Notes: generated from the letters alone by a model not told the origin. A stretch of DNA of 64,000 nucleotides from Anaerorhabdus sp964386325 (GCA_964386325.1 CAYLQY010000001.1:248001-312000), one strand, 5' to 3'. Positions 17,535-26,283 are shown, counted from the stretch's first letter. Made by a program: numbers and translations.

Positions 17535-19064
17535 ATGAGAACTAAGCATTCATTTTACAATTTCGTTGTTAGCTTAATTACAAGTGTTATCTTACCTTTG
17601 GTAGGCTTTGTAAAAATAAGTTTATTTGTAAAACTATATGGTAGTGATATCAATGGTCTACAATTAACAATTGCACAAATTATTATGTTTCTTAATATTT
17701 GTGAGTTAGCATTTTCACTAGCATTTAGACAATTATTGTTTAAACCGCTTGCGAATAATGACCAAGAAGCAGTATTAAAAATTTATCATGGTGCAAAAAG
17801 AATATTTAGAATTACAGGAACTATAGTTTTAGTTTTAGGATGTTTGATAGCGATAGTATTCCCATTCTTTGCACAATCACCATTAGATTATTTCCAAACA
17901 GTTATGACATTTATTATTCTATGTGTGCCATATGGAATATCCTATTATATGATGGGACCTAACTTTGTAATTATTGCAGATCAACAAGAGTACAAGATCA
18001 ATATTTGGATTCAATCATTTGCGATATTAAGAATGGTTCTCATGATAGGAATCATTCTTGCGAAGATGAGCTTTTTCTGGATTATTGTTATCGAAGGAGC
18101 TAACATTTTAATTTCAAATTTCGTAGCTCGAAAGATTGCGTTGAAAGCATACCCGTGGTTAAAAAATAAACCGAAAGATTGTACAGATAAATCATTTGAG
18201 AAAAATGCTAAATATACAATTATTCAACGTTTATCTATACTTGCAACTTCAAATACTGACAATATTGTTATTACAATGTTTATGGGATATAACATGACAA
18301 GTATCTTTGGAGTATATAGCTATTTGACGGATTCCGTATCAAAAATTATTAACAGTGCGATTACATCACCAATTAACAGTTTTGGTAATTTATTCAATGA
18401 TGACCGTGCAGATGCGTATAATGTATTTACTGAGTTTTTCAACTTTGCAGTTTACATTGCAAGTATAATTTCGATTTGCATTTTTGTTGTTATGAATGAA
18501 TTCCTTGTTTATTGGATGAAAGATCCGGAGCAATATTCAGTAACTATACTTGTTGCGTTTTTATTCGCAATTAATATTTTCTATCTAACAATGCGTGAGC
18601 CAATTATTATCTCACGTGATGCGAACGGATTATTCAAAGATGCAAAGAATAATGCCTATTTAATGGCGATTTCCAAAGTAATATTATCTATCGTATTAAT
18701 ACAATTTTGGGGGATAGCAGGAGTTCTAGCAGCAACATTATTAACAAACTGGGTAGTCGATTTTTTATACAATCCAGTCCTTGTATATAAGAAAGTGTTT
18801 AAACTTAATCCTGTGCGCTATTATGCAATGGTTGCGTCACGTTTATTACTCGCTATGGGAATTGGATTAATTAGTTATATTATTTGGAACAATAATCTTG
18901 CTTATATTGAAGGTGGAATGATTCACTTTATCATTGCATGCCTTATATTAGGTATATCAGTGGGTGGTATCATGACTTTGATTTATGCTGTCTCTTACAA
19001 ATCTTATCGTAATTTATTTAAGCGGCTATACTCAATATTTTTTAATAAGATAAAGAATGTTTAA
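17535..19064 (+). CDS. Second polysaccharide flippase-type membrane protein
   Basis: A 509-residue polytopic protein with about 12-14 hydrophobic segments and the start FYNFVVSLITSVILPLVGFVKISLFVKLYGSD, which matches the polysaccharide export/MOP superfamily. It is much diverged from the Wzx-like protein at 13099. It ends the operon before a strong terminator. Two flippase-type proteins in one locus suggest two lipid-linked products, or that one of them moves a single lipid-linked sugar. Confidence 0.8.
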   Translation: MRTKHSFYNFVVSLITSVILPLVGFVKISLFVKLYGSDINGLQLTIAQIIMFLNICELAFSLAFRQLLFKPLANNDQEAVLKIYHGAKRIFRITGTIVLVLGCLIAIVFPFFAQSPLDYFQTVMTFIILCVPYGISYYMMGPNFVIIADQQEYKINIWIQSFAILRMVLMIGIILAKMSFFWIIVIEGANILISNFVARKIALKAYPWLKNKPKDCTDKSFEKNAKYTIIQRLSILATSNTDNIVITMFMGYNMTSIFGVYSYLTDSVSKIINSAITSPINSFGNLFNDDRADAYNVFTEFFNFAVYIASIISICIFVVMNEFLVYWMKDPEQYSVTILVAFLFAINIFYLTMREPIIISRDANGLFKDAKNNAYLMAISKVILSIVLIQFWGIAGVLAATLLTNWVVDFLYNPVLVYKKVFKLNPVRYYAMVASRLLLAMGIGLISYIIWNNNLAYIEGGMIHFIIACLILGISVGGIMTLIYAVSYKSYRNLFKRLYSIFFNKIKNV

Positions 19065-19097
19065 AAGTCTATCACTTTGAAGTAATAGACTTTTTTT
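19064..19097 (+). terminator. Intrinsic terminator ending the polysaccharide locus
   Basis: AAAGTCTAT (19064-19072) and ATAGACTTT (19085-19093) form a 9-bp perfect stem followed by seven or more T residues. Confidence 0.9.
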
Positions 19098-19181
19098 GTA
19101 TAAGTATGAGACTAAAGTTAAAAATAAAGAAAACTATAGAACTTTTAAAATAGGACTAGTGTCGGTAGTATTTAATGTAGT

Positions 19182-19709
19182 CTAATTTGATGACTCTTCA
19201 ATACTCATTTTTGTATCAAGATAGTTTTCTACAAAGTATTTTAATGTATAGGCATAAATAGAAGCTCTTACAAAAAGTCTTTCTTCTTTTCCAGTTATCG
19301 AAGTATCTTTGCTCATTTTGATAGAGTTAACATCAACAGTTTGAAGAGCATTTTCAAGTTCAGTGCAAAAATAATTATAAGCTAATTCTGTTTCAAATAA
19401 TTCTTTTTGTACACTTATCATTTTTACAATCTTTGGAATTGGATAAATTTGCTTGAAAACACAGATAACAATTAAATAAGCAATATGTCTACGGTTATAT
19501 TTCTTTTTTATGGTTGATGGAATCAAACCACACTTAACATAATTGTTAATCATTGCTGTTGTGATTAAGGAATCTTTTTTATCAATTTGTAATGGTTCTA
19601 GTGTTTCTTTCAAATAAGTTATTAATTGATCACTATAGATATCAATACTTGGTAGCTCTTGATATCTAGGAAGATGGTAATCTTTAAATTTTTTATTAAA
19701 ATTATTCAT
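19182..19709 (-). CDS. DUF1836 family protein
   Basis: The protein carries the DUF1836 pattern: LPRYQELPSIDIYSDQ, then ITTAMINNYVKCGLIP and KKKYNRRHIAYLIVICVFKQ. This part looks like a MerR-type helix-turn-helix, so a regulatory role is likely but unproven. The start at 19709 is chosen because GAGG lies 5 nt upstream of it. A longer reading from 19787 adds a poorly fitting hydrophobic stretch and has no clear site. It is divergent from the degV-type gene. Confidence 0.8.
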   Translation of the reverse strand: MNNFNKKFKDYHLPRYQELPSIDIYSDQLITYLKETLEPLQIDKKDSLITTAMINNYVKCGLIPSTIKKKYNRRHIAYLIVICVFKQIYPIPKIVKMISVQKELFETELAYNYFCTELENALQTVDVNSIKMSKDTSITGKEERLFVRASIYAYTLKYFVENYLDTKMSIEESSN

Positions 19710-19825
19710 ATATACCTCGCTCGATGGTATTTTAACATACTTTGATAAATAAATGAATATTTCTTGACATAATAAGAGTAATTTCATAACATAATATTGT
19801 ATATTAGATACATGGGAGGTTTTTT

Positions 19826-20668
19826 ATGGCTAAATACGGAATTGTAGTGGATAGTAGTTGTGATTTACTATCGAGTGATGTTCAAATAGAAGGAATTGAT
19901 TTTACAGTTGTTCCTTTGAAAATAATTGTAGATAAAGAAGAGTTTGTTGATGATGATTCAATTGATGTTAATAAAATGTTAAAGGAAATGGATGCATTTA
20001 AAGATGCTTCAAAAACTGCTTGTCCATCTCCTGGAGATTTTATGGAAGCTTTCAAAAAATCAAAGGAAGTTTTCTGTTTTACATTAACAAGTGCATTATC
20101 GGGTACAAATAATAGTGCTAATTTAGCAAAGGCACAATTAGATGAAGAGGATAACTCAAGACAAATACATGTATGCGATACAAAATCAACTGCAGGACAC
20201 ATGATTTTATGTATAAATAAAACAATTGAGTGTATCAATGCTGGAAAGAGTTTTTCTGAAATCGTAGCCGAAATTGAAGAATACAATAAATCATTACAAT
20301 TGGTTTTTACTTTAGGTAGTTATGACAATTTAATTAAGACAGGTCGTATGAGCAACTTTGTCGGTGCGATTGCTTCAACATTAAATATTCGTGCTGTGTG
20401 TCGTAATACGCCAGAAGGTGAAATCCAAATTGTTAAGAAGACACGTGGACAAAAAGCAGCGTATTCAGCTTTAGTAGAGCTTATGATTAATAAGAAATCA
20501 TTGGAAAATTGTGATATTTATATTAGTCACTGTGACAACATGGAAGCTGCTGAAATTATTAAAGAAATGATATTAAATAAAGCAAATACTGCTAAAGTAC
20601 ATATTCGTGATTGCAAGGGATTAACATCATTCTATGCAATGCGTAAAGGAGTTTTAATCGGTTATTAA
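19826..20668 (+). CDS. DegV family fatty-acid-binding protein
   Basis: DegV/FakB proteins bind a fatty acid and present it to the kinase FakA. The start YGIVVDSSCDL, the TACPSPGDF block, the FTLTSALSGTNNSA lipid-site loop and the later TGRMSNFVG are diagnostic. Length 280 residues is normal. GGGAGG lies before the ATG. It is transcribed alone, between the divergent DUF1836 gene and a terminator. The lipid bound cannot be told. Confidence 0.92.
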   Translation: MAKYGIVVDSSCDLLSSDVQIEGIDFTVVPLKIIVDKEEFVDDDSIDVNKMLKEMDAFKDASKTACPSPGDFMEAFKKSKEVFCFTLTSALSGTNNSANLAKAQLDEEDNSRQIHVCDTKSTAGHMILCINKTIECINAGKSFSEIVAEIEEYNKSLQLVFTLGSYDNLIKTGRMSNFVGAIASTLNIRAVCRNTPEGEIQIVKKTRGQKAAYSALVELMINKKSLENCDIYISHCDNMEAAEIIKEMILNKANTAKVHIRDCKGLTSFYAMRKGVLIGY

Positions 20669-20694
20669 GTACCACTATTGTGGTGCTTTCTTTT
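20668..20694 (+). terminator. Intrinsic terminator after the degV-type gene
   Basis: AGTACCAC (20668-20675) pairs with GTGGTGCT (20680-20687) with one G-U pair and a TATT loop, followed by a T-rich stretch. Confidence 0.8.
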
Positions 20695-20734
20695 GTGTTA
20701 GAATAGTATGGGAAAAGAGCTTTAGGAGGAAACA

Positions 20735-22114
20735 ATGGAAATCAAGAAGAAATATGATGTCGTAATAATTGGAGGAGGAATCGGTGGATTAATGTGTGGA
20801 TACCGACTCAGTGAAGCAAATCCAAATCTATCTATCCTGTTACTCGAAAGAGGGAATGGGCTCGAGAAAAGACAATGCCCAATTATCGCAAAGAAAGTAA
20901 ATCAATGTATTAAATGTGATCCATGTGCCATCATGGAAGGAATTGGAGGAGCAGGAGCTTTTTCAGATGGAAAGTATATTATCTCAACTGAATATGGAGG
21001 ATGGTTACCAGACTTCATGCCAAAAGAGAAAGTATTAGACTATATTGAACAAGCAGATGCAATCCTAGTGAAATATGGTGCACAAAAAGAAAGATATGTA
21101 CCAAATGATGAATTAAAACGTGAATGTATACAACATGATCTACATATGCAACAAGCAGAACTCAAACATCTAGGAACAGATGCCAACTATAAAACAATGT
21201 TGAAGATGGTTATGGAACTTCAAGACCGTATCCAAATTGAAACAAGAAGTACAGTAACAGAAATCAATAAAGATACTAAAGTCGTAACGGTGGTTAGAGG
21301 GCAAGAAACGTTTGAAGTTGAAGGTGATAAGATTGTCTTTGCCGTGGGACGAGCAGGAAGCAGAATGTTTATTGAGTGGTGTAAGAAGAACAAAATCTCT
21401 TTAGAAAACAGCCAAGTGGATATCGGTGTACGAGTAGAGTGTCCAGCCATGGTATGGGAACATTTCTCAAAGAAGATCTATGAGCCAAAGATTTTGTATC
21501 GTTCTAAGGCCTATGGCGATACAACAAGAATGTTCTGTTTCAATGAAAGAGGGCATGTAGTTACAGAGAATACGGATGGTGTACTCACAGTCAATGGCCA
21601 TTCATTCAAAGAATTGGATAAGAAGACCGAGAATTCAAACTTCGCATTGTTATGTACAATACGCTTTACAGAGCCATTTAACGAACCAATAGAGTATGCA
21701 AGGTATGTTGCCTCATTAGCGAATAAAATCAGCGGAGGAAGTGTGCTAGTGCAACGCTTAGGAGATTTAGAATCAGGTAGACGAACAGATGAGAAACGCT
21801 TAAGAGAATCTACGGTAAGACCAACGTTAAATGCAGTCCCAGGAGATTTAAGTTTATGTATGCCAAAACGTCATTTAGATAACATCGTAGAAACACTACA
21901 TGCCTTAGATAAAGTAGCACCAGGGATAGCGAACTATGATACGTTGTTGTATGGGGTAGAGTGCAAGTATTATTCAGCACGACCAAAGTGTACAAACTTT
22001 GAAATCGATGGACATCCAGGGTTCTATGCATTAGGCGATGGCGCTGGATTTACTCGTTCACTTTCACAAGCTGCGGCGAATGGATTAATTGTTGCGGATA
22101 ATTTACTAAAATAA
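20735..22114 (+). CDS. FAD-dependent dehydrogenase (COG2509-type)
   Basis: The 459-residue flavoprotein begins with the dinucleotide-binding motif VVIIGGGIGGLMCGYRL and has the CIKCDPCAIMEGIGGAGAF block, with four cysteines in the first 75 residues. The end LGDGAGFTRSLSQAAANGL is the second FAD contact. These are marks of the COG2509 group, whose substrate is not known. Parts of the gene look GC-richer than its neighbours (43-47% in lines counted by eye against about 28-32% nearby). A strong AGGAGG precedes the ATG. Confidence 0.85.
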   Translation: MEIKKKYDVVIIGGGIGGLMCGYRLSEANPNLSILLLERGNGLEKRQCPIIAKKVNQCIKCDPCAIMEGIGGAGAFSDGKYIISTEYGGWLPDFMPKEKVLDYIEQADAILVKYGAQKERYVPNDELKRECIQHDLHMQQAELKHLGTDANYKTMLKMVMELQDRIQIETRSTVTEINKDTKVVTVVRGQETFEVEGDKIVFAVGRAGSRMFIEWCKKNKISLENSQVDIGVRVECPAMVWEHFSKKIYEPKILYRSKAYGDTTRMFCFNERGHVVTENTDGVLTVNGHSFKELDKKTENSNFALLCTIRFTEPFNEPIEYARYVASLANKISGGSVLVQRLGDLESGRRTDEKRLRESTVRPTLNAVPGDLSLCMPKRHLDNIVETLHALDKVAPGIANYDTLLYGVECKYYSARPKCTNFEIDGHPGFYALGDGAGFTRSLSQAAANGLIVADNLLK

Positions 22115-22181
22115 GGTTATTTATTTGAAGTTGTGATTAAAAGAAACTATAATAGTATAGATAAAGAAAGAGGGAGAATGT

Positions 22182-22754
22182 ATGAGCGATAAAGTATTAG
22201 TAGAAGTGTCAGCAAGACATGTTCATGTTTCTGAAGCAGATTTAGAGACATTATTTGGGAAAGGTTATAAATTAACACCTAAAAAGGAGTTATCACAACC
22301 TGGACAATATGCAGCAGATGAAAAAGTAACGGTAGTTGGACCACGTGGAGAAATTAAGATGTCTATTCTTGGACCTGTGCGTAAATCAACACAAGTAGAA
22401 GTTTCATATACTGATGCTAGAACTTTAGGAGTACAAGCTCCATTAAGAGAATCAGGAGATACAATTAAATCAGCACCAGTTAAATTAGTTGGTCCTGCAG
22501 GAGAAATTGAATTAGATGAAGGTGTAATTGTGGCAAAACGTCATATTCATATGTTACCAACAGATGCCGAAAAATTCGGTGTAACGAATGGTCAAATCGT
22601 TGGTGTTAAGATTGAAACTGACGGACGTTCTATCGTATTTGGAGATACTGTTGTTCGTGTTCGTGATGATTTTGCATTAGCAATGCATATTGACACAGAT
22701 GAAGCTAACGCTGCTGGAATTAGCGGAACAGCACAAGGCGAAATTATTGCTTAA
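22182..22754 (+). CDS. pduL: Phosphate propanoyltransferase (PduL-type phosphotransacylase)
   Basis: PduL transfers an acyl group between CoA and phosphate. The 190-residue protein has both repeats of the family, each with a zinc-ligand histidine motif: SARHVHVS near residue 10 and KRHIHM near 115. There is no N-terminal encapsulation peptide and no microcompartment gene nearby. It probably serves as the housekeeping phosphotransacetylase for acetate or propionate formation. It stands alone between terminators. Confidence 0.93.
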   Translation: MSDKVLVEVSARHVHVSEADLETLFGKGYKLTPKKELSQPGQYAADEKVTVVGPRGEIKMSILGPVRKSTQVEVSYTDARTLGVQAPLRESGDTIKSAPVKLVGPAGEIELDEGVIVAKRHIHMLPTDAEKFGVTNGQIVGVKIETDGRSIVFGDTVVRVRDDFALAMHIDTDEANAAGISGTAQGEIIA

Positions 22755-22759
22755 TCTAG

Positions 22760-22787
22760 AAAAGTAGTTCTTAGGAACTGCTTTTTT
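22760..22787 (+). terminator. Intrinsic terminator after pduL
   Basis: AAAGTAGTTC pairs with GAACTGCTTT (one G-U pair) around a TTAG loop, followed by six T residues. Confidence 0.88.
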
Positions 22788-22847
22788 CTTTGAAGGTTTT
22801 CTATTGACGTAAAAAAAGTTATAATAGATGCAGTAGAGGGAAGTAAA

Positions 22848-23447
22848 ATGAAGAAATTCTTATTATATAGTTGTTTATGTTTATTATTTCTTATGGGGTG
22901 TACTGTGAATGGTCCAAACTCAAATGAAATTAGTCAAGATAAAAAAGAAGATGTAATTCCTCCAATAATCAATGTTAAGAATTATGTGTTTGAAACAATG
23001 GTTGGAAATCCTGTAAATATTGAAACAGCTACTGCTATTGATGAAAATGATGGTACATGTGACGTTCGAATATTAGGAAACGTGAGTTTTAATAAACCAG
23101 GTGAGTATTATTTGGAATATTTGGCAACTGATTTAAGTGGTAATGAAAGCAAAGTATCGTTTACAGTTATTGTAAAAGAAAAAATAGAAAATAGTGAAGT
23201 AACAGCAAGTAGTGAAAATTCAAGAGAAGTTGGTTGTAATGGAGAAAATGTGTATGATCCATCACTACCGTGTAATCAAATGATAACGGATGTAAATGAT
23301 ATGGCTGAAATCTATCAAGATCAGTCTGGCTACGAAAAATGCAAAGTTAAAGTTGATCAGTTTAATGAATTTGGATTTGATTATGAATGTGTTAAACTTT
23401 ATCAAAATGATCAAAAGATTTGGGGTTATGGATTATTAAAAAAATAA
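22848..23447 (+). CDS. Lipoprotein with an Ig-like (DUF5011/HYR-type) domain
   Basis: The signal peptide ends in lipobox LFLMGC (Cys at about 18). Residues about 40-110 look like a bacterial Ig-like domain: PPIINV, then NPVNIETATAIDENDGTCDV, then KPGEYYLEYLATDLSGNESKVSFTVIV. Such domains are stalks or adhesion modules. The C-terminal 85 residues hold four cysteines and are unrecognised. It is a single-gene unit whose stop codon lies inside a terminator shared with cysE. Confidence 0.75.
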   Translation: MKKFLLYSCLCLLFLMGCTVNGPNSNEISQDKKEDVIPPIINVKNYVFETMVGNPVNIETATAIDENDGTCDVRILGNVSFNKPGEYYLEYLATDLSGNESKVSFTVIVKEKIENSEVTASSENSREVGCNGENVYDPSLPCNQMITDVNDMAEIYQDQSGYEKCKVKVDQFNEFGFDYECVKLYQNDQKIWGYGLLKK

Positions 23448-23464
23448 AGTCTCGACTTTATTTT
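23441..23464. terminator. Bidirectional terminator shared by the lipoprotein gene and cysE
   Basis: AAAATAAAGT (23441-23450) and ACTTTATTTT (23455-23464) form a perfect 10-bp stem with a 4-nt loop. Both flanks give U-rich tails, one per strand. The stop codons of both converging genes lie in the stem. Confidence 0.85.
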
Positions 23465-23973
23465 TCTTTTACTATTTTTGCAGGAATTCCTACGGCAGTA
23501 GAGTTTGCTGGGACATCTTTTAACACAACGGCATTGGCCCCAATTTTTGCATTTTCTCCGATTACGATATCACCAAGTATTTTTGCACCAGCACCAATAA
23601 CAACATTATTTTCAAGTGTAGGATGACGTTTCCCATGACTTGTACCAGTACCACCTAAGGTAACACCATGGAATAATTTTACATAGTCTTTAATAATGGT
23701 TGTTTCTCCAATGACAACTCCCATACCATGATCAATGAATAAACCTTTACCAATAGTTGCACCTGGATGAATTTCGATTCCAGTTAGAAACCGTGCTAAT
23801 TGTGAAATCATACGTGCAAGAAAACGAAGTTTAATTTTATAGAGTAGGTGTGCTAAACGATGCCATAAAAGAACATGAATACTAGGATATAACAATACTA
23901 TCTCCAGTGTATTTCGTGCTGCCGGATCACTTTCTTTTATATGATGTATTTGTTTCTTTAAATCATCGAACAT
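23458..23973 (-). CDS. cysE: Serine O-acetyltransferase
   Basis: CysE makes O-acetylserine, the precursor for cysteine. This 171-residue form is short, as in many Firmicutes. It keeps the left-handed beta-helix hexapeptide repeats (GIEIHPGATIGKGLFIDHGMG, about residues 65-85) with the catalytic histidine motifs, and HGVTLGGTG. It is divergent from cysK across a 259-nt gap. Its leader can form a hairpin over its AAGGAG site (see 23978-24009). Confidence 0.95.
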   Translation of the reverse strand: MFDDLKKQIHHIKESDPAARNTLEIVLLYPSIHVLLWHRLAHLLYKIKLRFLARMISQLARFLTGIEIHPGATIGKGLFIDHGMGVVIGETTIIKDYVKLFHGVTLGGTGTSHGKRHPTLENNVVIGAGAKILGDIVIGENAKIGANAVVLKDVPANSTAVGIPAKIVKEK

Positions 23974-23977
23974 ATAG

Positions 23978-24009
23978 TATCTCCTTGAGAATATATCATA
24001 AAGGAGATA
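23978..24009 (-). promoter_or_regulatory. Hairpin sequestering the cysE ribosome binding site
   Basis: On the mRNA of the minus strand, TATCTCCTT (24009-24001) is perfectly complementary to AAGGAGATA (23986-23978), with a 14-nt loop. The 3' arm contains the whole AAGGAG site, 4 nt before the ATG. The structure would block initiation unless opened. No trigger is known from the sequence. Confidence 0.6.
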
Positions 24010-24173
24010 GGCGTTTATTTCAACTACTATATTTTTTTAACTTATAGAAAAGTACTTTAAATAGCCAATAAATAGAACAATTTTTATTAAAAACTGGGGT
24101 AACTATTAAGAGTAATAGAAGAAGGATTATATAAGCAAAATAAATGGTCTAGGGATATCAGATAATTCTTGAG

Positions 24174-24211
24174 ATGATTTGGTTTCAAATCATTTTTCTT
24201 GGTGATATAAT
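24174..24211 (+). promoter_or_regulatory. cysK extended -10 promoter with upstream inverted repeat
   Basis: TGATATAAT (24203-24211) is a consensus extended -10, 21 nt before ATG 24233. Just upstream, ATGATTTG (24174-24181) and CAAATCAT (24186-24193) form a perfect inverted repeat that covers the -35 position. It could be an operator. It also resembles a terminator (five T follow), but it lies upstream of the promoter. Confidence 0.55.
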
Positions 24212-24232
24212 GAATTCGAAAAGAGGTATCTT

Positions 24233-25153
24233 ATGATTGTAAATAACATATTAGAAACTGTTGGTAATACACCACTGATAAAGCTTAACCGTTTAAAGGA
24301 AGAATTAGGATTAAAGGCAAATTTATATGCTAAAGTAGAATTTTTTAATCCAGGAGGAAGTATCAAAGATCGTATCGCTCTCAATATGGTTGAAAAGGCA
24401 ATCGAAGAAGGTGATATTACTAAAGACGCTACTTTAATTGAGCCAACAAGTGGAAACACCGGTATAGGCATGGCTATGGTTGCGGCTGCATTAGGAATGA
24501 AATGTATTTTGATTATGCCAGAAACAATGAGTGTAGAAAGAAGAAAGCTGATTGAACATTATGGTGCAGAATTAATTTTAACTGAAGGATCACTGGGAAT
24601 GAATGGAGCCATCATGAAAGCGAATGAATTGAAGGAACAAATCCCTAATTCATATATACTTTCACAATTTGAAAACCCTAATAATCCAATAACACATTTA
24701 GAAAAAACAGGAATTGAAATATTGAATGATTTGAGAAGTATTCATTGTTTTGTCGCTGGTATTGGAACAGGTGGAACAATTAGTGGGGTAGGTAGGGTGC
24801 TTAAAAATGCAAACCACAATATAAAAGTAGTTGGTGTTGAACCTGCAGAATCACCATTTATTACAGAAGGAAAAAAGGGTCCTCACAAAATTCAAGGAAT
24901 TGGAGCTGGGTTTGTTCCTATGAACTACAATCCAAGTGTTGTGGATGAAGTTGTTACAGTAAAATCGGATGATGCAATCGATACAGCAAAAATGATTTGT
25001 AAAAAGGAAGGATTACTAGTAGGTATTTCAAGTGGAGCGGCATTAAAAATTGCGATTGATATAGCTATGAATGATGAATATACTGATAAGAATATTGTTG
25101 TTTTATTACCAGATACGGGAGAAAGATATCTTTCAACAGAATTATTCGATTAA
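24233..25153 (+). CDS. cysK: Cysteine synthase (O-acetylserine sulfhydrylase)
   Basis: A PLP enzyme that makes cysteine from O-acetylserine and sulfide. The PLP lysine lies in FFNPGGSIKDRIA (about residue 45), the substrate loop is TSGNTG (near 72), and the phosphate-binding GIGTGGTISGVGR is near 180. At 306 residues it has the usual length. GAGG precedes the ATG. Together with the divergent cysE it completes serine-to-cysteine conversion. Confidence 0.95.
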   Translation: MIVNNILETVGNTPLIKLNRLKEELGLKANLYAKVEFFNPGGSIKDRIALNMVEKAIEEGDITKDATLIEPTSGNTGIGMAMVAAALGMKCILIMPETMSVERRKLIEHYGAELILTEGSLGMNGAIMKANELKEQIPNSYILSQFENPNNPITHLEKTGIEILNDLRSIHCFVAGIGTGGTISGVGRVLKNANHNIKVVGVEPAESPFITEGKKGPHKIQGIGAGFVPMNYNPSVVDEVVTVKSDDAIDTAKMICKKEGLLVGISSGAALKIAIDIAMNDEYTDKNIVVLLPDTGERYLSTELFD

Positions 25154-25157
25154 TAAA

Positions 25158-25198
25158 AAAAACACTGAGTATTGAATGAACTATACCCAGTGTTTTTA
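25158..25198. terminator. Bidirectional terminator between cysK and the convergent operon
   Basis: AAAAACACTG (near 25158) and CAGTGTTTTT (25188-25197) form a long stem with inner GTAT/ATAC pairs. There are A-rich and T-rich flanks, so it can stop transcription from either side. Confidence 0.88.
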
Positions 25199-25211
25199 TT
25201 TTATTTTTAGA

Positions 25212-26282
25212 TTATTGTGTATCATCAATAACTAAGTTTGTAAGTAGCCACTTTTCATTTACTTTCAAGAAGGTAAGTTGATATGTATTAGAATATGTTT
25301 GAGAACGCTCTCCAATATATACGACATAGTCAAATGATACAGAACCAATTAGCCCATCTTCGCCTAACTCTACAACATCAAATACATTCATATCGCTGAA
25401 TTCAATTTTGTCATGTGAAGAGAAAAAACCATTGTTGAAAGAACGAATTGCATCATAGAAACTAGTTTTTGTGTAAAGAAGCTTTCTTAAATTAGCGAAT
25501 GTTTCATCTTCGGTAATATACATACAGTAAATTTTTGCGACCTTTTCAATTAACGCTGTATATTCTTCCATATCTTCAGTTGAAGGTTTATCGCCTAGAT
25601 AGAAATAGCCAAAGAGAGCATCTTTAGCAATTGCTAAAGATGAGTTTGTAATTTTTATTTGCGGTGCTTCTATCATATTATCTATGTAATACTCAGTGGT
25701 TTTTGGTGAAAGTGTTAAATCATCTAGGTTTTTGAAAGCATTAGAAGATATATCAGTATTTCTAATTCGATCTTTCTCTATAGGATAATCGTTAATAAAA
25801 ATTTCAGGATTAGAAACAAAACTTTCAATGATGTAATAATCAGTTTCTGGTAAAGTTCTTACATTCCATTTATTTTTTTTATCATCTTTTTTTATTTCTA
25901 GTGTAACTATGAATTCACCATCAATAGACATATCATAATAAAGATAGTCTCCGCTAGTGTAATTTTTCTTTGTAAAAGCAGCATTTGATAAATTCTTTCC
26001 TTCGTAGAAATTACTTAGATACTCAATATAAGCATCTTTTTGGTTGTATTGTGAATACACTTTTAATGATTCATCATAAATTTCTTCGAATTCTTTATTT
26101 GCTACTAAGCTAGCGTAATGTTCTAATGCTCCATTTGGAGTTGTACTTTCATAATAATTTAATCCAATCCATAAAAGCCCTAAGAAAAAAGAACTTATTG
26201 CAAATAGAATTAAAAATAATTTAATTAAACTTTTGTAAAATACAAAGTTTAATTTTGATTTTCCTTTATCCAAATTTCTCAT
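25212..26282 (-). CDS. Single-pass exported protein, unknown function
   Basis: Not recognised. The 356-residue protein has a basic N-terminus, one membrane helix (about residues 17-43) and a large outer domain of about 310 residues. The final part (SVSFDYVVYIGERSQTYSNTYQLTFLKVNEKWLL) has the alternating beta pattern of NTF2-like domains in Gram-positive surface proteins. It starts 1 nt after the stop of the NAGPA-type gene with no good ribosome binding site, so it is probably translated by coupling and works with that protein. Confidence 0.6.
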   Translation of the reverse strand: MRNLDKGKSKLNFVFYKSLIKLFLILFAISSFFLGLLWIGLNYYESTTPNGALEHYASLVANKEFEEIYDESLKVYSQYNQKDAYIEYLSNFYEGKNLSNAAFTKKNYTSGDYLYYDMSIDGEFIVTLEIKKDDKKNKWNVRTLPETDYYIIESFVSNPEIFINDYPIEKDRIRNTDISSNAFKNLDDLTLSPKTTEYYIDNMIEAPQIKITNSSLAIAKDALFGYFYLGDKPSTEDMEEYTALIEKVAKIYCMYITEDETFANLRKLLYTKTSFYDAIRSFNNGFFSSHDKIEFSDMNVFDVVELGEDGLIGSVSFDYVVYIGERSQTYSNTYQLTFLKVNEKWLLTNLVIDDTQ

Positions 26283-26283
26283 A

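Noticed and set aside
22115..22760. Part of a bacterial microcompartment operon
   Set aside because: Only pduL is present; no shell or diol dehydratase genes lie within the window.
24000..24232. T-box or SAM riboswitch before cysK
   Set aside because: No T-box core or SAM-I helices were seen, and the promoter -10 lies only 21 nt before the start codon, leaving no room for a riboswitch.
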